Below are positions 1-6,885 of a stretch of DNA of 18,698 nucleotides, piece after piece. Location of the stretch: assembly GCA_023460875.1 (NCBI GenBank), contig JAEWOQ010000356.1, positions 1 through 18,698 on the forward strand. Direction: 5' to 3'. The position numbers were made by a program, and so were the translations under genes. The notes under the pieces are model-generated. The model saw only the letters and a list, made by a program, of their open reading frames with translations, searched no databases and was not told the origin of the DNA. This stretch comes from Pseudomonadota bacterium. Lineage in GTDB: Bacteria > Myxococcota_A > Polyangia > Polyangiales > Polyangiaceae. The stretch's first letter is position 1. Every line of letters begins with the position of its first letter.

Positions 1-803
1 ACGCCGCCGCCCCTGGCGGTGCCGAAGGGCGGGTTGGTGAGCACCAGATCGACCCTGCCCATGTTGGCGCCCTTGCTCGACAAGGTGTTGCCCAGGTGCA
101 AGGTGCCCTCGATCTCGTGGAGCATCATGTTCATGAGGCCGAGGCGGCGCGTCTCGGGCACGAGCTCCATCCCGATGTAGGCCTTCCTGCGCTGGAACTG
201 CTGCTGGGCCGAAGGGAGATCGTAGAGTTTGTCGGTGCGCTCCTTGATGTAGCGGTCGGCGGCGATCAGGAAGCCGCCCGTGCCGGCCGCGGGATCCTCG
301 ATGAGCTCACCGGGCTGGGGCTGCATGAGGCGCACCATCGACTCGATGAGCGGACGCGGCGTGAAGTACTGCCCGGCGCCGGACTTCTTCTCGGCGGCGT
401 TCTTCTCGAGCAGACCTTCGTAGAGATCCCCCAGCCCTTCTCGCTCCGCTTCGAACCAGTCGATCTTGTCGATGTCCTGGACGAGGCGCGCCAGGTTCTT
501 CGGCTGGGTGAGGGCGGTCTGGGCACCCGCGAAGATCGCTTCGACGAGGCCGCTGCCTTGGGAGCCCAGCTCGATGAGCATCTTCCGGTAGAAGGTGAGC
601 TGCTCCGTGCCCTCCTTGGCCTCAAGATCGCGCCAGCGCAGGCCCTTCGGGATCTGCCGTTCGACCTCCTCACCCTGCTCCTGCATCATCTTGAGGAAGA
701 GCAGGTAGGTGAGCTCGGTCACGTACTGGTGGTAGGTGATCCCGTCGTCGCGCAGGATGTGGCAGAGGTTCCAGAGGCGTTGGACGATGGCGTTGTTGGT
801 CAT
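1..803 (-). CDS. hsdM: Type I restriction-modification DNA methyltransferase subunit M (partial, 3' end outside window)
   Basis: This is the modification subunit of a type I R-M system. It transfers a methyl group from S-adenosylmethionine to adenine in a site chosen by the S subunit. About 267 residues are visible: an HsdM_N-type helical start (MTNNAIVQRLWNL; YHQYVTELTYLLFLKMM at 25-40), a GQYFTPR segment at 144-150, the SAM-binding motif DPAAGTGG at 170-177 and the catalytic NPPF at 257-260. Family members are usually about 480-550 aa, so roughly half is beyond the left edge, where hsdS would be expected. The start is firm because an in-frame TAG lies 6 nt upstream of the ATG. No clear Shine-Dalgarno is visible. 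The ATG overlaps the stop of a short open frame upstream (ATGA). The reading frame is intact as far as seen. The nearest complete hsdR in the window is 6 kb upstream on the same strand. Confidence 0.95.
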   Translation of the reverse strand, partial: MTNNAIVQRLWNLCHILRDDGITYHQYVTELTYLLFLKMMQEQGEEVERQIPKGLRWRDLEAKEGTEQLTFYRKMLIELGSQGSGLVEAIFAGAQTALTQPKNLARLVQDIDKIDWFEAEREGLGDLYEGLLEKNAAEKKSGAGQYFTPRPLIESMVRLMQPQPGELIEDPAAGTGGFLIAADRYIKERTDKLYDLPSAQQQFQRRKAYIGMELVPETRRLGLMNMMLHEIEGTLHLGNTLSSKGANMGRVDLVLTNPPFGTARGGG

Positions 804-1029
804 GGAGGGCTAGCGAGGTTCCGTGCGGGGCCCCGACTATGGTCGCCGCGCCCGGGCTGAGTAAAGAGCGCCGCGAACCGCGCTCGAGGGCGGGCCGCCG
901 GAACCACGGGGTAGTCCAGGGGTAGGCCACGAGCCGGCTCGATGAAGAGCTTCTCGTCGGGCCCGAGCACCTTCCGAGCACCTGGGGCCCTACTGGAAGC
1001 TCTCTCTCGGCCGCGCTAGGACGCGTGCC

Positions 1030-2239
1030 GTGCACGTTCCCAAGCAGCTCCCTGGCGCGCTCCTTCTAGTGAGTTCGTGCACCTGCGAGCGGGGCGAAAG
1101 ACCGACGCAGATAGGGTCTCCCGACACAAACGCCCCAGGAGGTAGCGAGACGGAGGGGCGTTCCGATGGCGTGGAGCCAGCCCCCACGAAGGCTCCCTCC
1201 AAGAGCCTCCCGCAAGGGGAGCCCGTTCGCCTGGCAACGCGACAGGACTGCGGAATCTGGGCCGACAACAGCGTCTGGTGCTGGAGTCGGCCCTGTGCGC
1301 CTGACGAGATGTGTACTCCGGTTCAGCTCGACTTTCCTGCACCTCCGCCGGGCGTCCAGGTCCGCGACGTCATCCGCTCGGGACTCCATGACTGCGTCCT
1401 ATTGGAGGACGGCGAAGTGCGATTTCCCGAACGCAATCATGGCCAGGCAACGTTGTGCCGGCCGGACGTGCTTGGTCAATACCACGTAGCCGATGTCGTC
1501 TACAGCCCGAGCGAGACCTGTGTGCTCACCCATGAAGGCAAAGTTTCTTGTTGGAGCCTTCCAGCGTTGCGCACATGGGAGCAGAACCCCGACGCCGTCC
1601 CGAGCATCGAGCCGCGCCGAGTGATCGACGAAGCAGCACGGATCGATGGCCTGGATACCCTTCTGTGTCGTCCGTCGCGATCGTTCCGTGTGGTGCTGGG
1701 GTCACAACGGCTACGGCCAGCTCGGTGATGGAACCTTCCAGGATCGGCCCTTTCCGCGGAAGGTAGAGAAGCTCCCGCCGGCAGCAAACGTCGCGATCGG
1801 CTCGGCTCATGTCTGCGCGGTCACGACGGACGGTGCGGTGTATTGCTGGGGCAACAACACTTCCGGTCAGCTCGGGATAGGTCGGGCGCCCTCCGCAGGG
1901 CATTATCCTCACGAGGAGAATGTAAACCCGCACGATTATCCGCAACCGGTCAGGGTCGAGGGTCTGCCTGATGTGGTTCAGGTGGTGGTTACCGGCTACT
2001 ACAGCTGCGCACTGGGGAAAGCTGGAACCGTCCACTGCTGGGGTGGGGGGCCGGAACACGCCACGCCTGAGCGCCTCGGCGGGCCGCCAGCGGCCCAATT
2101 GGTGCGTTCTAGTTCCGCGGCCTGCCTGCTAACCGCAGACGGACAAACCTACGGTTGAGGAGGCGCGGGGAGCGGCTTGCGTGCGGCGTCCGAGGTGCCA
2201 AAACGCGTCCACTGGACGGGGATGCCGCCATCACGGTAG
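1030..2239 (+). pseudogene. RCC1-repeat protein gene, broken by a frameshift and a premature stop
   Basis: The product resembles secreted RCC1/beta-propeller repeat proteins common in myxobacteria. It begins at a GTG with a short hydrophobic leader ending in a possible lipobox (VSSC); no ATG lies between the upstream in-frame TGA at 943 and this GTG. RCC1 units are recognisable from repeated VWCW, VSCW, VWCWGHNGYGQLGDG, VYCWGNNTSGQLG and VHCWG motifs. Two lesions are visible. Up to about 1660 the sequence is coded in frame 1 (RIDGLDT). From there RCC1 homology continues one base later (FCVVRRDRSVWCWG); removing one C from the CCC at 1658-1660 restores the frame. At 2156-2158 a TGA stands where RCC1 units have Trp-Gly. 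Beyond it the same frame continues RCC1-like (SEVPKRVHWTGMPPSR) to a TAG at 2237-2239. The 1658 shift could be a sequencing error, but two lesions together favour a pseudogene. It lies divergent from hsdM. Confidence 0.75.
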
Positions 2240-2309
2240 AGAGTCCGCTGCAACCATTTGGATGGCAAAGGCCGTCGAGAAGTCGATGCGAACGGTTCTC
2301 GCGGTGCCA

Positions 2310-2513
2310 CAAGATCCGCTTCGCCGCGCCGGACTTCCAGAGCCGCCAGATGATCTGGAAGGCCGTGTAGGTCTTGCCCGTGCCCGTCGCCATCACGAGG
2401 AGCACGCGCTTCTGACCCTTGGCGATGGCCTCGACGGTGCGGTTGATCGCCTGCAGCTGGTAGCAGCGGGGCGCCTTGCCAGATCCGTCGCTGTAGTAGT
2501 CCTGGGTGGCGAC
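2310..2513 (-). pseudogene. Relic of a second type I restriction subunit (hsdR) around the helicase Walker A motif
   Basis: A stretch of about 68 codons encodes a typical type I HsdR translocase segment: a YYSDG...YQLQAINRTVEAI Q-motif-like region followed by LLVMATGTGKTYTAFQIIW (motif I/Walker A) and RLWKSGAAKRIL. Homology stops abruptly on both sides. The expected continuation (an FLADR-like strand) is missing after KRIL, and the upstream frame reads as low-complexity Arg/Ala sequence. The segment differs from the equivalent part of the complete hsdR in this window (MATGTGKTRTAIGLVYRLLK), so it comes from another HsdR lineage and is not a duplication of that gene. It is oriented like hsdM, which starts 1.5 kb downstream. 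It may be the remnant of the hsdR that once preceded that hsdM, with the RCC1 gene now between them. A full HsdR is about 800-1150 aa, so this is a small fragment. Confidence 0.8.
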
Positions 2514-2583
2514 CTGCGCCGCGGCGCCGGTGAGGCACCGCCGAGGAGCAAGCCGCGCCGCCCAGCGGCGCTTCACGCACAAA

Positions 2584-2752
2584 GTATCCCCTGCACAAAC
2601 CTACGTTCTTTCAGGCGGGGCAGGCGTCGGGTAAGTCGCCGATCAGCCGCCATGACGCCACCCGTCGGGACCACTCTGCTGCGCTCGCCATGCGCCCGAC
2701 AATCGGCTCACCCTACAGGCAACGCAACAACGTCGGTTCGTACAGGGGATAC
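2584..2752 (-). mobile_element. 169-bp deletion derivative of an IS66-like element (MITE-like) with terminal inverted repeats
   Basis: Two 24-bp ends, 2584-2607 and 2729-2752, are imperfect inverted repeats (21 of 24 positions match; outer sequence GTATCCCC). Between them on the minus strand lies an ATG at 2691 opening a 26-codon frame (MASAAEWSRRVASWRLIGDL, then PDACPA and stop at 2611). The first part resembles the N-terminus of the small IS66-family accessory protein TnpA (xxAEWxxRVxxWR). The simplest reading is an IS66-type element that lost everything between the start of its first ORF and the far terminal repeat, keeping both ends. The flanks are similar but not identical (CGCACAAA left, CACGCAAA right); IS66 normally makes 8-bp target duplications, so a degraded duplication is possible. 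It has no transposase and could move only in trans. The IS66 assignment rests on a short match; the inverted repeats are certain. Confidence 0.6.
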
Positions 2753-2781
2753 CACGCAAAAGACTCTGCGCTCTCGGGGCT

Positions 2782-5235
2782 CTACGGGCAGTAATCGACC
2801 ACGACCCAGCCGTGGTCACCCATCAGAAGATGATACCCGTCCAGGGCATGAGAAATATGATAGGGCCCACGGCCTCCCAGTCTCTCCGAGAGAACGAATG
2901 TCGGATTCGTCGGATCCGAGACATCGACGAGTGCGCCCCTTCCGGTTGAGAGATAGTGGGAGAACTTGCTGGCCTGCGGAGTGCGGGAAGTCGCATTCGT
3001 GGGAATGCTGCCCCTTCCGAGCTCGGTGATCGCGGGTAGCGAAGAGATATCGTAGACGCCCACCGAAGAGCTACCGAACGCGTACAGCGTGTCGCCCTCT
3101 CGATAAAGAGTGCCGCCAATGGCGCCCGTGCCGTGGACCACCCGCACAGGAGAAGCCGGGTTGGTGATGAGGAAAACATCGGTGTAACGCGCGGTCCCCT
3201 GGCCGTCCGTGGTGACGATGGCGTAATTCCCGTGACGAGCAACGGCCCAAGCCGTTCCGGCCAGCGCGCCCACGCCCAATATGGAGACTGCGTTGGGATC
3301 GGTCATGTTCATGGTGGTGAACGCGCTGCCACGGACCCCCACGAAGAGGTCGTCCTGGACCGAAAAGCCCGCGCTCGAGACGCCTCCGCTGAACCTGGTA
3401 CTCCCGAGCAGTTTGGGGGCGGTGGGGTCGTCGAGGGAAAAAGTGCTCAGCACGTACTCCGTGCTCGCCGAGGACACCGAGCGGGCGGCGTAGAGGCGCC
3501 CGTTCGCGACGACGATCCTTCGTCCGATGGATGCAGAACCTTCGAATGTTCCCAAGTCCTCCGGCGCCGTCGGTTCCGTGAAATCGAGCATCTTGAGGAC
3601 CCCGGTAGACGAGGTCGAAGAGGTCGTGGTCGCGTAATAGAGAATGTTCTGGTGCAAAGCGCTGGCCAGAACTCGTTCGTCGGGGCCGAACGCCACGAAG
3701 GCGGGCATGCGGGACCGCGTGATGACCGTGATCTGATTGCTCCCCGCCGTCACGACCCTGTCTCCCGTGACTGCCAGGCCTGTCGAGGCGCTAAAGGAAG
3801 CACCAACGGCCCGGATCGCGCCAAATTGGTCACCGTTCTCGAGCTCCGTGACGCCACTTCCTGAGCCCATGAGCAATCGCTCTCCGACCTGCACTACCTT
3901 GGTACCCCACGACCACTCGGTCACGGAAGCAGGCATGGTGGGGTCCGCGAGTGAGAGCGCTCGGGCTCCCACGGTCGACGTGGATGCTTGGATGAAGAGA
4001 TAGTCTTTCGTGAGACCGATGATCGTGAAGTAGTTCTGGGCGTCTGCATATGCCCCCGCGAAGGCAGGCGTCGCTGGCGTGCTCACGTCGAAGACGTGGA
4101 CGGCGCTAGAAATGATTGCGTAGGCATAGCCGCCAGAAACTGCCAAATCGGACGCGCGCGCTGCCGTGGGGATTTTACCGACGAAGCTGAGCGATCCGTT
4201 CTCCAGGGCCAGCGCTTGGAGCTCCGTGTCTGTGGTTACGTAGAGGTACTGTCCGTCAGACGCAATTCCTGCGGAGTTGATCCCGGCGACGGTGTACGAG
4301 CTTGCCAAAGTGGGGGCGGTCGGGGCGCCTACGTCGACGACGCGCAAGACGTCGCCATCGAGCAGGACGGCGTAACCCTGCACCAGGTAGAGCTCGCTGG
4401 AAGCTGCCGTGGAGAGCACTTCCAAGTCGCCCACGACGACGGGTGCGTCCTCGTCGCTGATGTCGATGACGTGAATCTTTTTGCCGGCGGATGCATAAAC
4501 GAGGTCTCCCAAGGCCTCGACACCGCGCAGGGTGGGCAAGCCCAGAGTGCCACGCACGGGATGGACGATTTCGTTACAAGCACCTGGGCTCGTGCCTCCA
4601 GTACCGCCCCCTCCGGGAGCACCGCCAGTGCTGGCATCACCACCGGATCCACTGTTTCCTCCGGCTGCGAAGTCTCCCCCCGCACCGTTGCCGCCATCGC
4701 CCGAGCCCCCGCTGTGCGTGCCGCCCCCGTCCGACCCACCGGTAGTACCGCCAGTCCCGCCCTCGCCCGCGGAACTTTCGTCCCCCCCCGCACCGTCGTT
4801 GGAACCACCGCTCCCAGAGGCCCCGCCGCTGCCCGTGCCGCCGCTGCCCAAGGAGCCGCCATCGAGGTCTCCTGCATCGACACACAGCTGGCTGAGACAG
4901 GTCAAGCCGGGATCACACTCGTCTTCGTCGCAATCACATCCCAAGGAACCTGCTTGGCAGTGGTCGCGGTTCACCAGGTCGCCGGCATCTACACACAGCG
5001 ATGAGAGACAAGTGAGACTTCCTTCACAAGTGTCGTTCTCGTCGCAAGTGCACCCCAATCGACCAGGAGCGCAGGACGCCGAAGACGACCTGTCGTCGTC
5101 CGCGGGAGAGGATTCTCCGCACCCGACTGCCAAGAGGAGCCACAGACAAGAGACGAAGCGGCTGAGGGACCGAAGACTGGACATCTGGACGATGCGGAGG
5201 CTAGCAGCAATGCGCGCGACAGAGAAGTCGCTCAT
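2782..5235 (-). CDS. Secreted lipoprotein with duplicated Cys-rich modules, Gly/Ser linker and LVIVD-type beta-propeller repeats
   Basis: A predicted surface or periplasmic lipoprotein of about 817 aa with no enzymatic motif. From the chosen start, a hydrophobic segment (FVSCLWLLLAVGC, 27-39) ends in a lipobox-like AVGC. Two Cys-rich modules follow at about 55-86 and 93-123, each of the form G-L-G-C-x-C-D-E...LTCLSxLCVDAGDL. A low-complexity Gly/Ser/Thr linker occupies about 126-218. The rest is a run of LVIVD-like repeats, for example VIDISDEDAPVVVGDL, VVDVGAPTAPTL, VFDVSTPATPAFAG and LVDVSDPTNPTF, expected to fold as a beta-propeller. The protein ends in WVVVDYCP. The start at 5235 has AGGG 10 nt upstream. 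ATG at 5184 would give a more compact signal peptide (MSSLRSLSRFV...) but lacks an SD. A longer frame to 5439 has no homology-like sequence and would overlap the nucleotidyltransferase relic. LVIVD proteins are often implicated in surface or choice-of-anchor roles; function here is unknown. Confidence 0.85.
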   Translation of the reverse strand: MSDFSVARIAASLRIVQMSSLRSLSRFVSCLWLLLAVGCGESSPADDDRSSSASCAPGRLGCTCDENDTCEGSLTCLSSLCVDAGDLVNRDHCQAGSLGCDCDEDECDPGLTCLSQLCVDAGDLDGGSLGSGGTGSGGASGSGGSNDGAGGDESSAGEGGTGGTTGGSDGGGTHSGGSGDGGNGAGGDFAAGGNSGSGGDASTGGAPGGGGTGGTSPGACNEIVHPVRGTLGLPTLRGVEALGDLVYASAGKKIHVIDISDEDAPVVVGDLEVLSTAASSELYLVQGYAVLLDGDVLRVVDVGAPTAPTLASSYTVAGINSAGIASDGQYLYVTTDTELQALALENGSLSFVGKIPTAARASDLAVSGGYAYAIISSAVHVFDVSTPATPAFAGAYADAQNYFTIIGLTKDYLFIQASTSTVGARALSLADPTMPASVTEWSWGTKVVQVGERLLMGSGSGVTELENGDQFGAIRAVGASFSASTGLAVTGDRVVTAGSNQITVITRSRMPAFVAFGPDERVLASALHQNILYYATTTSSTSSTGVLKMLDFTEPTAPEDLGTFEGSASIGRRIVVANGRLYAARSVSSASTEYVLSTFSLDDPTAPKLLGSTRFSGGVSSAGFSVQDDLFVGVRGSAFTTMNMTDPNAVSILGVGALAGTAWAVARHGNYAIVTTDGQGTARYTDVFLITNPASPVRVVHGTGAIGGTLYREGDTLYAFGSSSVGVYDISSLPAITELGRGSIPTNATSRTPQASKFSHYLSTGRGALVDVSDPTNPTFVLSERLGGRGPYHISHALDGYHLLMGDHGWVVVDYCP

Positions 5236-5401
5236 AGACTGTTTACCCTGCCGTGCGTGGGCACGAACCAGGCTCGTTCGCGTCCCAGACCGACACGGAC
5301 CCATCCTGCATGCCTGCCGCCGTGCTCTCCGAGGTCGTCGCGACGACGAAGCGCAACAGCTTTCGTCTTCGAGTTCTTCTACACTCGTCCGCCTCGACAT
5401 C

Positions 5402-5761
5402 ATGATCCGGTTGCGTGACGCTGGCGCGGATTTCGTCATCGTAGGAGGCGTGGCCGCAGCGCTTCACGGCGGGTCGCGCGTCACCTTCGATCTCGATCTC
5501 GTCCCTTCTCTCGAGCCCGAACCGTGGCGGCTCACCATCGAGTTCTTGTGGTCCCTCGGCGCTCGCCCTCGCATTCCAGAGCCGCTCGAGCGCGTGTGCG
5601 ATCCTCATCAGGTACGACGGTGGAGAGAGGAAAAGGGCATGCTCGCCTTCAACTTCCGGACGGCCGACGGCAGCACGGGGGTCGATCTGAGTCCGAGAGC
5701 GCTCTCGAATGACCTGAGCTGTCCAAGTGGGCCCCGGTCTGGCGCCGGAGTGCTCACCTGA
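5402..5761 (+). pseudogene. Nucleotidyltransferase (AbiEii/MNT-like) fragment
   Basis: The first 95 or so codons read as the core of a small nucleotidyltransferase of the type seen in AbiEii/MNT toxin and antitoxin proteins: DAGADFVIVGGVAAALHG, then SRVTFDLDLVP (the DxD metal-binding pair), PWRLTIEFLWSLGARPRIPEP, and GMLAFNFRTADGSTGVDL. After VDL, where family members continue with a conserved LL-rich strand and helix, the frame turns into unrelated sequence (SPRALSNDL) and stops at 5759-5761. The protein is therefore truncated compared with the usual 150-200 aa. The N-terminus is uncertain: the frame is open further upstream (STLVRLDIM), and no SD precedes the ATG at 5402. Loss of the C-terminal half makes activity unlikely. 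It sits between the lipoprotein gene and the unknown two-gene cassette, both differently oriented or unrelated, and is probably debris of a defence or toxin-antitoxin module. Confidence 0.65.
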
Positions 5762-5773
5762 CCAGTGTCGCGC

Positions 5774-5813
5774 GTTCAGGTTAGACATGATTCCGCCAGG
5801 TTACGACCTGAAC
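5774..5813. promoter_or_regulatory. Nested inverted repeat (GTTCAGGT ... ACCTGAAC)
   Basis: GTTCAGGT at 5774-5781 and ACCTGAAC at 5806-5813 are perfect 8-bp inverted repeats. A second CAGGT at 5797-5801 forms a tight hairpin (loop TACG) with ACCTG at 5806-5810. It lies about 135 bp upstream of the gene at 5947. It could be an operator, or a relic terminator of the nucleotidyltransferase fragment just upstream; there is no T-tract. Confidence 0.35.
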
Positions 5814-5864
5814 CCTCGTGAGCCACTGCAAGGGTGAGGAGGTGGTGGCAAGTGTCTGTAATCT

Positions 5865-5902
5865 CAGCGTATTTGACTGAATCTCACCCCGCGAATACGC
5901 TG
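5865..5902. promoter_or_regulatory. Perfect 9-bp inverted repeat upstream of the unknown two-gene cassette
   Basis: CAGCGTATT (5865-5873) and AATACGCTG (5894-5902) are exact inverted repeats separated by 20 bp, ending 44 bp before the ATG of the gene at 5947. The centre-to-centre distance of about 29 bp, near three helical turns, suits a dimer-of-dimers operator. A transcript hairpin is an alternative. No matching regulator can be named. Confidence 0.4.
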
Positions 5903-5946
5903 GGGAGGCAGGCGCGGCGGATTCGGCGCCGCGGAAAGGCGACGAA

Positions 5947-6480
5947 ATGGGACAGCCGGCATTGAAGTCGGATGCTACCCGCATCCTGGAGAGCCAGGCG
6001 AGGCTCAGGTGCGCGGAACTGGCGGCAGAAGAGTCGTTCGGTGAAATCGTGGCTTCGGTCATCGAGCAGATGCAAGCGCTCGGCGTCGCTCCCTTGGCGG
6101 AGCTCGCTGCCCTGTCGGTCGACGAAGTGCGGTCTCACGTGGCCCTGTGCGAGCAGGCGCTGGCCTGCCTGTGCCAAGAGTACGGCGTCCGCACCATGCG
6201 GTCCGTCGAGGAGCTCGCGCCCGAGCTGTTCCCCGAATACGAAAGGGCACGGCTGGGTGCTGCTGACCGGCTGCGTCAGAGCATCGCGGCGGGCGCCCTG
6301 ATCTTGGGCGAGCCTGGCCTGTTGAAGGCGCAGGCAATGGACGACCTCGAGGCTGCCGCGGCCCAGCTTGACGACCCGCTGCTCGACTGGACCCTCGCGA
6401 TGGGCGAGCGTGAGCGAACCGTCTTCAGCGAGCTGCTTCGGGACGAGAGCGTTCCCTGCGGGGCACCAAGCGAGCCCTGA
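5947..6480 (+). CDS. Hypothetical protein, first gene of an unknown two-gene cassette
   Basis: A 177-aa predicted cytoplasmic, mainly helical acidic protein that I do not recognise. It has no signal peptide or membrane segment. Visible features are long Ala/Leu/Glu helices (ESFGEIVASVIEQMQALG; PLAELAALSVDEVRSHVAL), a CEQALACLCQEYGV segment, and a C-terminal EAAAAQLDDPLLDWTLAMG. The start is supported by a purine-rich GGAAAGG about 8 nt upstream of the ATG. The stop TGA is followed directly by the GTG of the next gene, so the two are probably translationally coupled. A perfect inverted repeat lies just upstream. On the opposite strand an open frame also covers this region, but it is rich in Arg and Gln with little domain-like pattern. 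The plus strand is preferred for its SD, its coupling and the helical pattern. The neighbouring hsdR and nucleotidyltransferase relics suggest a possible defence-island role, which is inference only. Confidence 0.65.
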   Translation: MGQPALKSDATRILESQARLRCAELAAEESFGEIVASVIEQMQALGVAPLAELAALSVDEVRSHVALCEQALACLCQEYGVRTMRSVEELAPELFPEYERARLGAADRLRQSIAAGALILGEPGLLKAQAMDDLEAAAAQLDDPLLDWTLAMGERERTVFSELLRDESVPCGAPSEP

Positions 6481-6871
6481 GTGACCCTCCCCTCCGACGC
6501 TCAAGCTCGCCAGTGGCTGAGGTTCCTCTGCCGTCGGTACGAAGCGGTCGGTGTGGAAGCTGACGTCCAGATCGAGCGCGTACTCGACCGAGCCAGAGAG
6601 CTGGTCGCTGGCGGGGCGGATGAGGCTGTCGCCTGCTGTCGCCCTGCTGATCGCCGGCTCACAGGGAGGCAAGCTACTGGGCCGCCTGTGGAAGCCGGTC
6701 ACGTACGGCCTGGTTGCAGCTAACCTCAATGAGCGCGGACTGGAGCTACTCGCTGACGCGAACGAACTGCGTCGGGTGTTCCTGATGGTCTGCACCCGTC
6801 GCATGTCGCAGGCGGACCTTCAGACATGGGTCGTGGAGAACACGGCGCGGCGCAAGCCAGAGCAGGTCTGA
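6481..6871 (+). pseudogene. Hypothetical protein, second gene of the cassette, frameshifted by a 10-bp tandem duplication
   Basis: The gene begins with GTG immediately after the previous stop (VTLPSDAQARQWLRFLCRRY) and is helical (ADVQIERVLDRARELVAGGADEAV). At 6625-6644 a near-perfect 10-bp tandem repeat occurs (GCTGTCGCCT followed by GCTGTCGCCC). Reading on in the original frame gives unlike sequence to a stop at 6721-6723. Removing one 10-bp copy joins the first part in frame to a second open segment (ALLIAGSQGGKLLGRLWKP, then LVAANLNERGLELLADANEL, RRVFLMVCTRRMSQADLQTW) ending at TGA 6869-6871. The repaired product would be about 126 aa. I do not recognise a family; there is a short hydrophobic ALLIAG patch but no clear membrane helix. 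The duplication looks recent because the two halves are otherwise well preserved. It ends 14 nt before the convergent stop of hsdR. Phase variation or an assembly error are alternatives to permanent loss. Confidence 0.6.
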
Positions 6872-6885
6872 CCCCAGCGACGCGC

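Noticed and set aside
96..860. Open frame on plus opposite hsdM
   Set aside because: Antisense shadow; the minus frame has the SAM and NPPF motifs.
3988..5004. Open frames on plus across the lipoprotein gene, including a Pro-rich one
   Set aside because: The Pro-rich sequence is the complement of the Gly-rich linker codons; no family resemblance.
5236..5439. N-terminal extension of the LVIVD lipoprotein to an ATG at 5439
   Set aside because: The extra 68 residues are Arg/Ser-rich, would place the signal peptide inside the protein, and overlap the nucleotidyltransferase relic.
5884..6804. Minus-strand open frame of 306 codons opposite the two-gene cassette
   Set aside because: Rich in Arg, Gln and Ser with no domain pattern; the plus genes have an SD, coupling and a repairable frame. 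Kept in mind because neither strand has a known homologue.
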